Shown here one piece after another: positions 1 to 8,830 of a DNA stretch of 64,000 nucleotides. How positions within the stretch are numbered: the stretch's first letter is position 1; every line of letters begins with the position of its first letter. This stretch comes from Avena insularis (taxonomy: Eukaryota > Streptophyta > Magnoliopsida > Poales > Poaceae), in the NCBI GenBank assembly GCA_023614405.1, contig CM042692.1:119653503-119717502 (forward strand), read 5' to 3'. Below the pieces are notes generated by a model that was not told the DNA's origin, made no database searches, and worked only from the letters and a program-made list of their open reading frames with translations. The position numbers were made by a program, and so were the translations under genes.

Positions 1-157
1 AAAATCTAATTGGCCATAGTGGGCTAGTTAGGTGGTTAAAAGAGTCTGACTCTGTCCTAATTGGTAATATAAACAGTAAAGTAACTAAACAGCAAGATTT
101 GATGAAAGCAAAAGTGATCAAATATATTTATTAAACACTGCAATAGACAATTACATA

Positions 158-420
158 TCAGTACACCGATGGAATTTCCTCCTGCGCCACCAGGCCATTA
201 GACTTCTCCCTATGTTCACTGGCTTTTTACTCGATATTGGCCTCAGACGGAAGTTCCATATTGTCGTCATTGTCATCGTCATCACCGCCACTGACGGCGC
301 CATCGTCTTGGCTGTTTGGAGGATCGATCCATAAGATGTAATCGCACCTCGGCGGTGTGTAGTTGCATCGGAGGAACCTGCGGCCAGCGTTCTCACCATC
401 GACTTTCTAACATCACTAAG
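158..420 (-). pseudogene. GRF-type zinc-finger-like gene remnant
   Basis: Reading the minus strand, a short segment encodes RFLRCNYTPPRCDYILWID followed by an acidic stretch (DDDDNDDN). This resembles the C-terminal half of plant GRF-type zinc fingers, where a CxxxxxxxxC pair is followed by an aromatic-rich WIDP-like motif. An in-frame TAA lies just after the acidic stretch, and the frame then stays open to a TGA at 158-160. Upstream in the same frame there is a TAG before the zinc-finger segment, so any coding sequence must enter through a splice site or a frameshift. The first zinc ligand pair expected of the family is not visible. I read it as a decayed exon from host DNA flanking the retrotransposon nest. 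It could instead belong to a transposon that captured such a domain. Family assignment is by motif resemblance only. Confidence 0.35.
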
Positions 421-1004
421 ATCTCCGACCATAGTAGCAAATCTAACATAGAGAAATATCCCCAAATTATCTTCTGATCAATAGAGGATAGAGGATCGAT
501 AACAACTATCAATAACTTACACTGTGCTCCATCGGGTTATATCTCGCCGCTGCCAACCACTATAGATTACCGGAGGGAGAATTGGGGGAGAGTACTGCGG
601 CAGGGAGTACAAGAGACTAGATTGAGATCGGGAGCATAAGTAGATATAAAGGCCTCGCCGGTAGTGGGCCACACCAGTCAACCATACAAACCTGATTAGT
701 CGGCGTGGGGTGCTTGACCAGTCAGCAGCGTGAGACACGCTGTAAATGTCACCTACAAATCTCAGCGCACAAGTATATGCCTCCATCCATCTATTGTGGT
801 ATTAAATCCGATGGCTTTCCTGATCACGTACGATGGTGCTAAAAATTGCCGGCGTCCATGGCATATAATTAGCCGCCGCTGAAAAATGGTGACGCGATTG
901 CTCATCTGTCGTGTATCCAACTATTGCAGGTACTTTTCACTTATGCCGCCCAAAAATCCGCCAGGTATGGGGGTATTTTTTGTAGTGTTTATAGACAAAA
1001 AGAT
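421..1004. other. Left flanking DNA outside the retrotransposon nest
   Basis: No convincing gene. A minus-strand TTTATATC at about 645-655, a pyrimidine-rich stretch at about 560-620 and an ATG at 533-531 followed almost at once by GTAAGT could be the promoter and first exon of the remnant at 158-420, but this is speculative. The stretch 780-1004 shows nothing recognisable. It ends at accac (1005-1009), the left target duplication of the outermost element. Confidence 0.4.
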
Positions 1005-1009
1005 ACCAC

Positions 1010-1195
1010 CATTAGACTATTATGGCACGTATCATGTCATATCTTCTATATCCCGTAAATCGTGCCATATCTCCTATATCCCGTAAATTGTGGAGTTTTT
1101 ATTACCGTGATCTCCTATTTATGGTTAGGATTGTTTGCAATCTGTCTATATATACATGGAATTGAAAAGTCCCAAGTGTGCTAAATCTTATCACA
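1010..1195 (+). repeat. Level 1 left (5') LTR
   Basis: Aligns along its length with 61071-61211: shared GACTATTATGGC near the start, TATGGTTAGGATTGT in the middle and AAAAGTCCCAAGT near the end, both copies finishing TCACA. It is 45 bp longer than its partner, mostly because a unit of about 28 bp containing CTATATCCCGTAAAT is present twice. A TATATATA box sits at about 1147-1154 on the plus strand. Confidence 0.8.
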
Positions 1196-1207
1196 TGGTA
1201 TGAGAGT
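1196..1207 (+). other. Level 1 primer binding site
   Basis: TGGTATGAGAGT directly follows the LTR-terminal CA. It matches the usual plant copia primer binding sequence (complement of initiator tRNA-Met 3' end, TGGTATCAGAGC) at 10 of 12 positions, which fixes the element as plus-oriented. Confidence 0.65.
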
Positions 1208-1269
1208 ACTATGAGTTTTTTTATTACACGAAAAAGAAATATGTTGTGAAAGACAACGATAAGCATCAT

Positions 1270-2105
1270 GAGGGTGGTGATGGCGGTGAGGGCACGGGGT
1301 GTCGGGCGCTGAAAGTGATAAAGCTTCCCCGTACTATTGTGCTGAAGAAGCTCACGCCGGGTGAGAATGTCCTTCACAGAAAAACCAAAAGGATCAAAAT
1401 CGACTATGAAGTGGTTATCAGTAGTAAACTGACTTATGGAGATAAGGTTTTAAATTATGCGAGGTGTAACAAGGACATCACAAAGATGAAGAGGACGATT
1501 AGGAAAAAAGAAGAAAGACAAGCATTCCCTACTGTGGAGACGGGAACGAAGGAGCCATCGCCAACAGTAACATGTCAATAAATAGGGGGTGGAGAGAGAG
1601 ATGAGAAGATACCAGCATCCTTGGAAATATGGGCGGTGGCGCCGCTGTCCATGATCCACTTAGGAGGCGGCTACTGCAACGTCATGTTTTTGAAGTGCTG
1701 CGTGAGGACAGATGGGTCCCAAGTTTGCACCAAAGCAGGTGGCGCGGTATAGTGGGCCTGGCCATATGGGGCGGCGTTGTGCATGGTGCCTGAGGGAGCA
1801 GCGTCGTAACCCTTGGTCAGAGTGGCCACGTAGGCGCGGGGGGGCGGGCCACGACCGAGGATGCTTCCGTGGCCAGGCTGCATGGGCCACATCTGGATGG
1901 CCCCCATCCAAGGGTTGAACATGGTCGGCATTGGAGGAGCGCCACCGGGGTGATACCCCTTGTTCTTCCCCTTGTGGTGGATGTAGCCGCTGTGGTGCGG
2001 GTTGGGGGATGGGCGGGGGTGTCAGGGCTGGCCGCTGCCCACATAAGGGCTACCAATGGCGGGAGGAGTGGTGTACATGTTGATAGAAACATATAGGTTA
2101 AGCCG
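1270..2105 (-). pseudogene. Copia gag-protease-integrase N-terminal fragment, antisense to its host element
   Basis: On the minus strand a broken reading runs from about 2105 down to about 1280. It holds a Gly/Pro-rich gag C-terminus (GPPPRAYVATLTKGYD), then the Ty1/copia protease active site WIMDSGATAHIS at about 1640, then the pre-integrase stretch NLISISQFTTDN followed by FDPFGFSVKDILTRRELLQ at about 1340-1430. These are standard copia polyprotein landmarks in the right order. A TGA interrupts gag near 2015, a stop precedes the protease, and at least one frameshift separates protease from the pre-integrase segment. The zinc knuckle, integrase core and RT are absent. The orientation is opposite to that implied by the primer binding site and purine tract of the surrounding element, so the piece was inverted, captured or separately inserted. 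Confidence 0.8.
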
Positions 2106-2133
2106 CACGAGGGAACTTTATGGATGCCGGAAG

Positions 2134-3784
2134 TGAAGGATTTATGCCCTAAAGGCAAAGAATAAAGTGTATTGTTTGGTATATCTCCTATATGTTCATA
2201 ATATGTTTTATATTATGCTATAACTGTATTAATACGAAACGTTAATACACATGTGGTATGTAAAAACCGTGTCTCTAGTTACCTCTAACGAACTAGTTCA
2301 TTGGTCATGAGGATGATCTAGGTTTCAAGATCATGGGCATTTATGCCAATTGACAATGAGGTCACGTCATTGGTTGAATGACATGATAGACAAACTTCCG
2401 ATAGTTGTATCTCAATGAGATCTAGTTACAAAGTTCACCATTGAGGATAAACGCATAAAACCTCGCGACCTGATCCTTAGACTGTGAGATAATGCAAATC
2501 ACCGTTCTGGAGGGTGCTTAGATGGTTATCGAGTATCATACCATGACTGGGTGATCGAAAAGGTGCCACTCAGGTTTCCCAAAGGAGCGCGTAGAGGAGT
2601 ACATATCAAGACCAAGATTTGCCAGTCCATGTAACGGATAGATACATGTGTGGCCATCTCGGTGACGTTGCATTAATGAAGCTTGCAAGCATGTGACTAG
2701 GTCACAGAACGCAATGACATGGGAATGAGTAAACAAGTTCATCGGTAACAAAATCGAACTAAGGTATGGAGATACCAAAGATCAAGTATCGGATGGACTA
2801 GGTATCAAGTGGCAAAGGGAATGGGAAACGACTATTCATGGTTCGAGCGATAAGATTCATGGAATGCATGGGGGTCATCATGGGCATCCAAGTCCCGCTG
2901 ATGATCATTGATATGAGAGGATTCTCAATCATGTATGGAGTGTTCCCGAACCTAAGGATGTCACGCTTAAGGGTGGGGGAGCTTAGGGATAGATGAGGTA
3001 CCGTAGGAGAAATAGAGAGAGAAACCAGAATAGTTCCGGGTAACATCCGATGGTGATCGGAAGGGGTCCAGAAGGAGTTCCGGAGTAAAGGAATATAATA
3101 ATATGTATATTTGAATATTAATTGGAGAATTAATATTAAATATATTTTTATTTTATTATTAAAGGCAGCCCAATGCTAATGGGCCTCACCCGAAGGGGAG
3201 GCCCAAGGGGCAAGGTGCCTAGGGAAAGGGGGACAGCCGGCCTAGGCCTGTGGGCTGCCCAAGTGGGGCCCACCTAGGGCCGGCGGCTACCCCTAGGTGG
3301 CCGGCAGGTGTGGGCATTAATCCCACACCGCCTGGCCCCTGGGTGGTGCGCCCCTCCTCCTACTATATATAGGGGTCTTCCCTAGCCCTTTGGAGGCATC
3401 CAATTCTCTCATTCTCTCTCTCATTTTCCTTTGAGGACTTCTCCATAATATTGGGGAGGACCTCGTGGGATTTGAGTTCTCCACCTTCATACTACCGTCA
3501 TGTGATCTTCGGTCCAGCATCTTCTTCTTCCGCTGCTCGGCTGGATCGGAGCCCGGGAGCCGCCGCCTACACCGGACGTGTGTAGTACTTCGGAAGCACC
3601 ACACTTGGGGTGCTTGGAGCTGCTCGGCTTCATCAATATACGCCTTCCTGCGTAAGGCGTGCCTCGATCTTCAAAGGTATGAATACCGTATTCCTCTTCC
3701 GTTACTTGTGTCTACATAGTATAGATCCTGGTATTAGTGTTCGTGTAGATAGAAATTTTTCGTTTTCTGCTACGGAACCCAACA
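2134..3784 (+). repeat. Level 2 5' LTR
   Basis: Pairs with 59190-60838 along its whole length with scattered substitutions. Landmarks shared by both: TTATGCCCT near the start, a run of A/T with TTATTATTAAAGGCA in the middle, a GC-rich block, the TATA box, and TTTTCTGCTACGGAACCCAACA-type end. Confidence 0.92.
3362..3373 (+). promoter_or_regulatory. TATA box of the level 2 LTR
   Basis: ACTATATATAGGGG lies about 420 bp before the LTR end and is conserved at about 60418-60428 in the 3' LTR. Position and sequence fit the LTR core promoter that starts the genomic transcript. Confidence 0.6.
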
Positions 3785-3785
3785 G

Positions 3786-3797
3786 TGGTATCAGAGC
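3786..3797 (+). other. Level 2 primer binding site
   Basis: TGGTATCAGAGC, one base after the LTR end: a perfect match to the plant initiator tRNA-Met complement used by copia elements. Confidence 0.9.
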
Positions 3798-4790
3798 GGG
3801 TATATGGGTAGACATGGCATATGGATAGAACACATAGTAATATGTGGGCATTGATTCTCTAGTTTCTACCCTATTTTATGTTCTTGTTCATTTCGCGGCA
3901 CTGTTTGATGAAGCGGCCCCCAACCGACCTCGCGTGGTGATTCACGAGACTGGTCCACATATCAAAGTGGCTTAGGGGGGTGTCTGTCTCTCTACGGTAG
4001 TTTATATGGCATCGACATTGGAGGGCCCTGAAAAGGGAAGTAAAACGGCAATCATTGAATCCATGTTGTGGCTCTACGTTCGTAGGTGGGAAGGGGTTGT
4101 ACCACGAAAGCCCTAAAGCCACGTAAAACATGCAATAGATAATATAGAGCGGTCTATCTTTGATTTGCATAGGGGCTAGCATTGTGACATGTCAATGACA
4201 ACTTTATGAAACTTCCATTGGAGCTCTCGATGGTGATCAAGATGCTGCAACCACGTCATGACACTTTACTTTATGAAGTACCTTTGCATGCATCTTGTTA
4301 TGCTAGTATGATAGTATATACGACGGTAGCATAATAGGATAATCCCTCACAAAATTCCAGTCTTAGTATTCCCCTTGTGTGTGCACCGCCAAGAAAGTTC
4401 TCCGTTATGAGGCAGGTCGTGACAATCGGGTGTCGGACATATCTGTGTTCGCATATGGTAGGTGTAAGCCATGTTACACTGCGGATACACACAAGTTAGA
4501 ACTGGCGATCCTAGCATGTGTAGACATGGCCTAAGAATACAAGAGACCAAAAGGTCGATCATGAATCACATGGTTGATGTGATCGACATTGGGGAATGTC
4601 CACCTTTGAAACTGCAATGATGGCGGTGAGGATCAGGGGAGGTGCAGCGGATTGGGATCATGTGATCACTGAAATGAATAGAGAGGTGTTCGTTTGAGTG
4701 GGAGTTCTTTTGTTTTAGTTTAGGAACATTAATTAAAACTTTAAATCATTATTATGAACATGGTCTAAACACTTTGCAAATCCATTGTAG
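3798..4790 (+). other. Level 2 untranslated leader
   Basis: About 1 kb with no credible ORF between primer binding site and gag, typical in length for Angela/BARE elements, where it carries packaging and dimerisation signals. It ends ATTGTAG immediately before the gag ATG, a splice-acceptor-like context. Confidence 0.6.
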
Positions 4791-5771
4791 ATGTCTCGTC
4801 CACCCACCTTCAACCTTAGCACTTTCCTCGAGAAGGACAAGCTGAAAACTGAGGCAACCAACTTCACCCCATGGTTCCGCAATATTAGCATCCTCCTGGT
4901 CCCCTACAAGTTGACTTATGTCATCGAGGTTGAGCTTCCAGCTAAGCCTGCAGATTCCGCCTCCTAGGACGAAAAGAATGTCTGGCAGTCCAAGGCGGAT
5001 GATTTCTTCCTCATCCAAAGTGGAATGCTCTATGCCATGGAGCCGGAGCTTCAAAACTGTTTTGAGAAGATGAATGCTTTTGAGATCATTGAAGATCTCA
5101 AGGCTGTCTTTTCTCCACGGGCTCACGCAGAGAGGTATGATACTTCTGAGCTCTTCTTCTCTGCCAAGATGGAAGAGCATAGCAGTATTAGTGAGCACGT
5201 AGTCAAAATGTCTGGCTATGTTAAGCGCTTGAATGCTCTATATTGCAAAATCCTGGAAGAGCTTGCGATTGATAGGGCGTTGCACTCGCTACCCCCTAGC
5301 TACAAGAGCTTTGTGATGAACTACAACATGCAACGGATGACTAAGACCCTTGCTGAAGTGTTCTCCATGCTCAAAACTGCTGAGGTAGAAATCAAGAAAG
5401 AGCACACGATGTTGATAGTCAATAAGACCACTAACTTTAAAAGGTCGGGGCAAAAGGGCAAGGGCAACAAGCCTAAGAAGGATGGTAAACCAGTTGCCAA
5501 CACCTCTAAGGCTACTAGGCCCAGCCCTAGGTCCGGAACCACGTGCTATTACTGCAAAGGGGACGGGCACTGGAAACGCAATTGTCCCAAGTACATGGAG
5601 GACAAGAAAGCCAGCAAGATAGCTGCCAAAGACAAAGGTATATGTGATATACATGTTATAGATGTGTTCCTTACCAATGCCAGGAGCAACACCTGGGTAT
5701 TTTATACCGGTTATGTTGCTCACATATGTAACTCTCAGTAGGAGCTGTGGAGTAAGAGGTGGCTGGGGAAG
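4791..5771 (+). pseudogene. Level 2 copia gag and start of protease
   Basis: Starts MSRPPTFNLSTFLEKDKL at 4791. An in-frame TAG at 4965-4967 breaks the N-terminal domain, after which the frame is open to a TAG at 5739-5741. The central part matches the UBN2-type copia gag (LHSLPPSYKSFVMNYNM). A basic linker leads to a CCHC zinc knuckle, CYYCKGDGHWKRNC, at about 5550-5590, which binds RNA during packaging. The protease active site follows as VFYTGYVAHICN near 5700; the usual catalytic Asp is Tyr here, so the protease would be inactive. The reading is cut at 5771 by the level 3 insertion and resumes at 47882 in the same frame. Both stops are readable as single C-to-T or G-to-A changes from sense codons. 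Confidence 0.88.
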
Positions 5772-7361
5772 TGATACATTGCAAATGTATCTATAATTTT
5801 TGATGTTCCATGCTTAGTTTTATCCACTTTTTTTTTGTTTTGTTCCAACTTGAGAGTACTTTTCATATGATTTCTTGGACTAACCTATTAACAAGAGCCA
5901 CAGTGCCAGCTGCCTGTTTTCTGCTGTTTTTGGTTCCAGGAAAGTCAGAAAAAGAATATTCTCGAAATTGGACGGGACAAAAGCCAAAGTGCCTATTTTT
6001 TGGAAGTCATCAAGTGCTAGAATACGAGACGGAGAGGGGCGGAGGCGGACACCACCAGCCACGCTTGGCCGGTGGGCCCACGCCAGGGGATGGTGTGGTG
6101 GCCCCTGGCACCCCCTCGGCCTCCCCTTCCGACTATAAGATGTCCTTGGGACGTAAACCCTAAGTACCCGGTCAAAAATCCACGAAAGAGTCTGTAGCCG
6201 CCATCATCTCCATCCCTAGATCGGGAGGGATCTGAAGCTCTTCCCGGCACCCTGCCGGAGAGGGGAATCCACCCTGGAGGCCTTCTTCATCACCATGCAA
6301 GCCTTCGGTGTGATGCGTGAGTAGTTCATCCTTGGACTACGGATCCATGTAGTAGCTAGATGGCTGGTTCTCCTCCTTTGTGCTTTCATGTCTAGATCTT
6401 GTGAGCTGCGTTCATGATCAAGATCATCTATTTGTAATTCTGCATGTTGTGTTTGCGGGGATCCGATGGATATTGATATGCTATTTCAGATTGATTATTG
6501 ATTCTATCATGTCTTTGTTATTTGTGATCTTGCATGCTTTCCGTTGTTAGTAGCTATCTTGGCCAAGTAGATGCTAGCAAATCCAAGTGTTAGTATTTAT
6601 GCTCGATAGTGGGTTCATGCCTCTGGTAATCTGGGGAAGTGACAGAAATCTCTAAGGTACTAGATGTGTTGTTGCTACTAGGGAGAAAACAACAATCCTT
6701 TGTTCATAGAACAATCGTATTGTTTACTTTACACGCAGTTCGTAAAGCAATAATCTGTTGCTTGCAACTTAATACTGAAGGTGGATTATTAGTCATAGAT
6801 GCAGTTGGATGGCGGTCTATGTATTATGTTGTAATGCCCAATCAAGTCTCAAAGGATTCAAGATGATTAGTATATGCATGTATTGCTTTCTCGATGTTTG
6901 TCAATTGCCCCGCTGTAATTTGTTCACCCAGCATGTTATCTATATTAAGGAGAGCCACCTCTAGTGAACTATGGATCCCGGTCCTTGTCTTTTATATTCA
7001 ATCTACAATCTTTTACTGCTTTGTGTTTACTTTCTGCAACCTTTTACTTCTTTCCATTCGATACGTTTAATCCTTTGTTTTCTGCAAAACACGGTGAGAT
7101 TGACAACCTCATCGCAAGTTGGGGACAAAGTTCTGTGGTTGTGTTGTGCAGGTCTCCACGTTGCTACTAGCACCGGTGCGCCTGCCAAGGCTCAGCTAGT
7201 AACACCTTTGGGGTGTTTCCTTGCTCCTCTTGGTTCGATTAAACCTTGGTTTCATAACTGAGGAAACTTCTGCTGTACTCATCATACCTTCCTCTTGGGG
7301 TTCCCAGAGCTCTACATCAACACTGCACCAGCACTTTTAGGCGCCATACACAGAGCCATCA
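5772..7361 (+). repeat. Level 3 5' LTR
   Basis: Pairs with 46306-47876. A TATA-like CGACTATAAGATG at about 6128-6140 is shared with the partner (about 46625). Small indels separate the copies in the GC-rich block at about 6010-6120. No canonical primer binding site follows: where elements 3b and 61267 have TGGCGCCGTTG, this one has AAGCAGTGCTTCGGGAG. Confidence 0.88.
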
Positions 7362-7590
7362 AGCATTTTTAAAGCAGTGCTTCGGGAGTTAAGGACATCT
7401 TCACAAGGGGAGTCCCTCATAACCAATCTCTTTACTTTGTTGTTTTTGTTTTGCTTAGTTTCCTTTTGCTTTGTTTTCTTGTTTTCTTATCAAAAACACA
7501 AAAAAAATAGTTTTACTTGTTTGCTTTCTTATTCAAAAACACACACACAAATTAAGTCTCCTTTAGTTGTCACCCCTTCCCTAGCTCACC

Positions 7591-8214
7591 ATGTTGATCC
7601 CTAAATTCACCCTGAAAGACCTCTCAATTGGTAGTGGTTCTATAATTGGGAAAGATAATATTGAAGAATTCTTTAATCATGTTAGCAAAAATGAGGATAC
7701 TGAGGATAGATCCCTTGCAGAACTTGATCCAAACTATGAGATTGCTGCAGCTTCTTTAATTCACATGTTAGAAGCTAGGTTTGTTAACCTCAACCCCTTA
7801 ATGCAAGTAATGTTTCTTAAGCTTAAAGAAATTGAAGACCCTGAAAAGAGGGATTTTATTCTAGAAACATTGTTTAAGGAGTTCTATGATGTTGTCAAGG
7901 AAGCTAGGAAAGTCTTTGAACGTTTCAATATGCTAGGCTCATGTGTAGATGTTGTTGGTACACGAGAAAAGATGAACAAAACCAAACCTAATGGGGAGGA
8001 ACCTAAGATACCAATACCCTTTAAACTAGTAGCAATACATGATGCCATAGAAAAGAATCTTGATTGGATTGTTCCTGCAAACCCTTTTGATGAGAATAGT
8101 GAACCTAAGAGCATTGAGAGAGGATCCTATAGAACTTATTTGGATGATATACCTTGCCTTGTTGAAAATATTTCTGGTATTGATCTTAATGCTTCTTCAT
8201 TTGAGAACACTTGA
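7591..8214 (+). CDS. Intact 207-residue ORF of the level 3 element, function unknown
   Basis: An uninterrupted ORF from ATG at 7591 to TGA at 8212, the only complete ORF of this element. The protein begins MLIPKFTLKDLSIGSGS, has a central mostly helical, acidic-basic segment (FLKLKEIEDPEKRDF, EFYDVVKEARKVFERFN), a Lys/Pro-rich linker and a C-terminus FDENSEPKSIERGSY. I see no zinc knuckle, protease or polymerase motif, no signal peptide and no membrane segment. It sits where gag would be, about 230 bp after the LTR, so a gag-like or RNA-binding role is possible but not shown. That it has no stops while neighbouring retrotransposon genes carry many is notable. I recognise the type as a grass retrotransposon hypothetical protein but can give no function. 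Confidence 0.7.
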   Translation: MLIPKFTLKDLSIGSGSIIGKDNIEEFFNHVSKNEDTEDRSLAELDPNYEIAAASLIHMLEARFVNLNPLMQVMFLKLKEIEDPEKRDFILETLFKEFYDVVKEARKVFERFNMLGSCVDVVGTREKMNKTKPNGEEPKIPIPFKLVAIHDAIEKNLDWIVPANPFDENSEPKSIERGSYRTYLDDIPCLVENISGIDLNASSFENT

Positions 8215-8830
8215 TTCTTTCTTTGCTTCTTATGCCTAACTTAAAGGCGTTAAAGAAAAGTACTTATTGGGAGATAACCCAAAAGTTTTAGATGAGTCTT
8301 GGAAGTTATTACTTCAGTAATAACCGCTCCTTATCCTTTTTATTTGCTTTTTGTGCGAAGAGTAACCTCTAATGAGAGAGAAGTAATGATTGGGAAAGTT
8401 GCTGTCCCGAAACAGATTTCTGTGCTTCACCGTAAAAATTCATGTAAAATCGCTGAACGTCTTTTTGAGGCGTGAATTTTTGGGCTTCTGCCCCAGGTTG
8501 TTATCTAACTTTCATCAGTTTAACACTTTTTGATTTGAGCAATAGAAGGTCTTCGAAAAAATTCGTTTTTACCTGTTGGTTTGTTTTGTCAGATTTCTGC
8601 CATTTTCTGCATTTGCTTCTTGTTGGTTCCTTTTTGAGTTCTTTTGGGGAATTGAGCTTTTTGAGTGAAGTGCTACAGTAGCTAGTGTAATGGAAGTTTA
8701 TTTGGTGTTAGAACTGAACCTTAAGACTTATTTATCTTGAGTGCACTAATGTTGCTAATAAAGATTGCGTGAAGTTTTGTATGAAGGAAAAATTTCAGGT
8801 GTATGGAAGGAATGAGTAATGAGATGAAGG
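8215..8830 (+). other. Level 3 non-coding interior, left part
   Basis: No credible ORF. Motifs such as GAGATAACCC, TCTTGGAAGTTATTACTTC and AATAACCGCTCCTTATC recur in the same order at about 54190-54290 in element 3b and 63600-63690 in the third copy, so this is conserved family sequence. It ends at gaagg (8826-8830), the target duplication of level 4. Confidence 0.7.

Noticed and set aside
1246..1581. Plus-strand ORF of 111 codons
   Set aside because: It is the antisense shadow of the copia protease/pre-integrase segment, whose minus-strand reading has clear family motifs.
3786..3797. tRNA-Met-like sequence as a tRNA gene
   Set aside because: Only the 12-18 bases complementary to a tRNA 3' end are present at each LTR border. 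No cloverleaf; these are primer binding sites.
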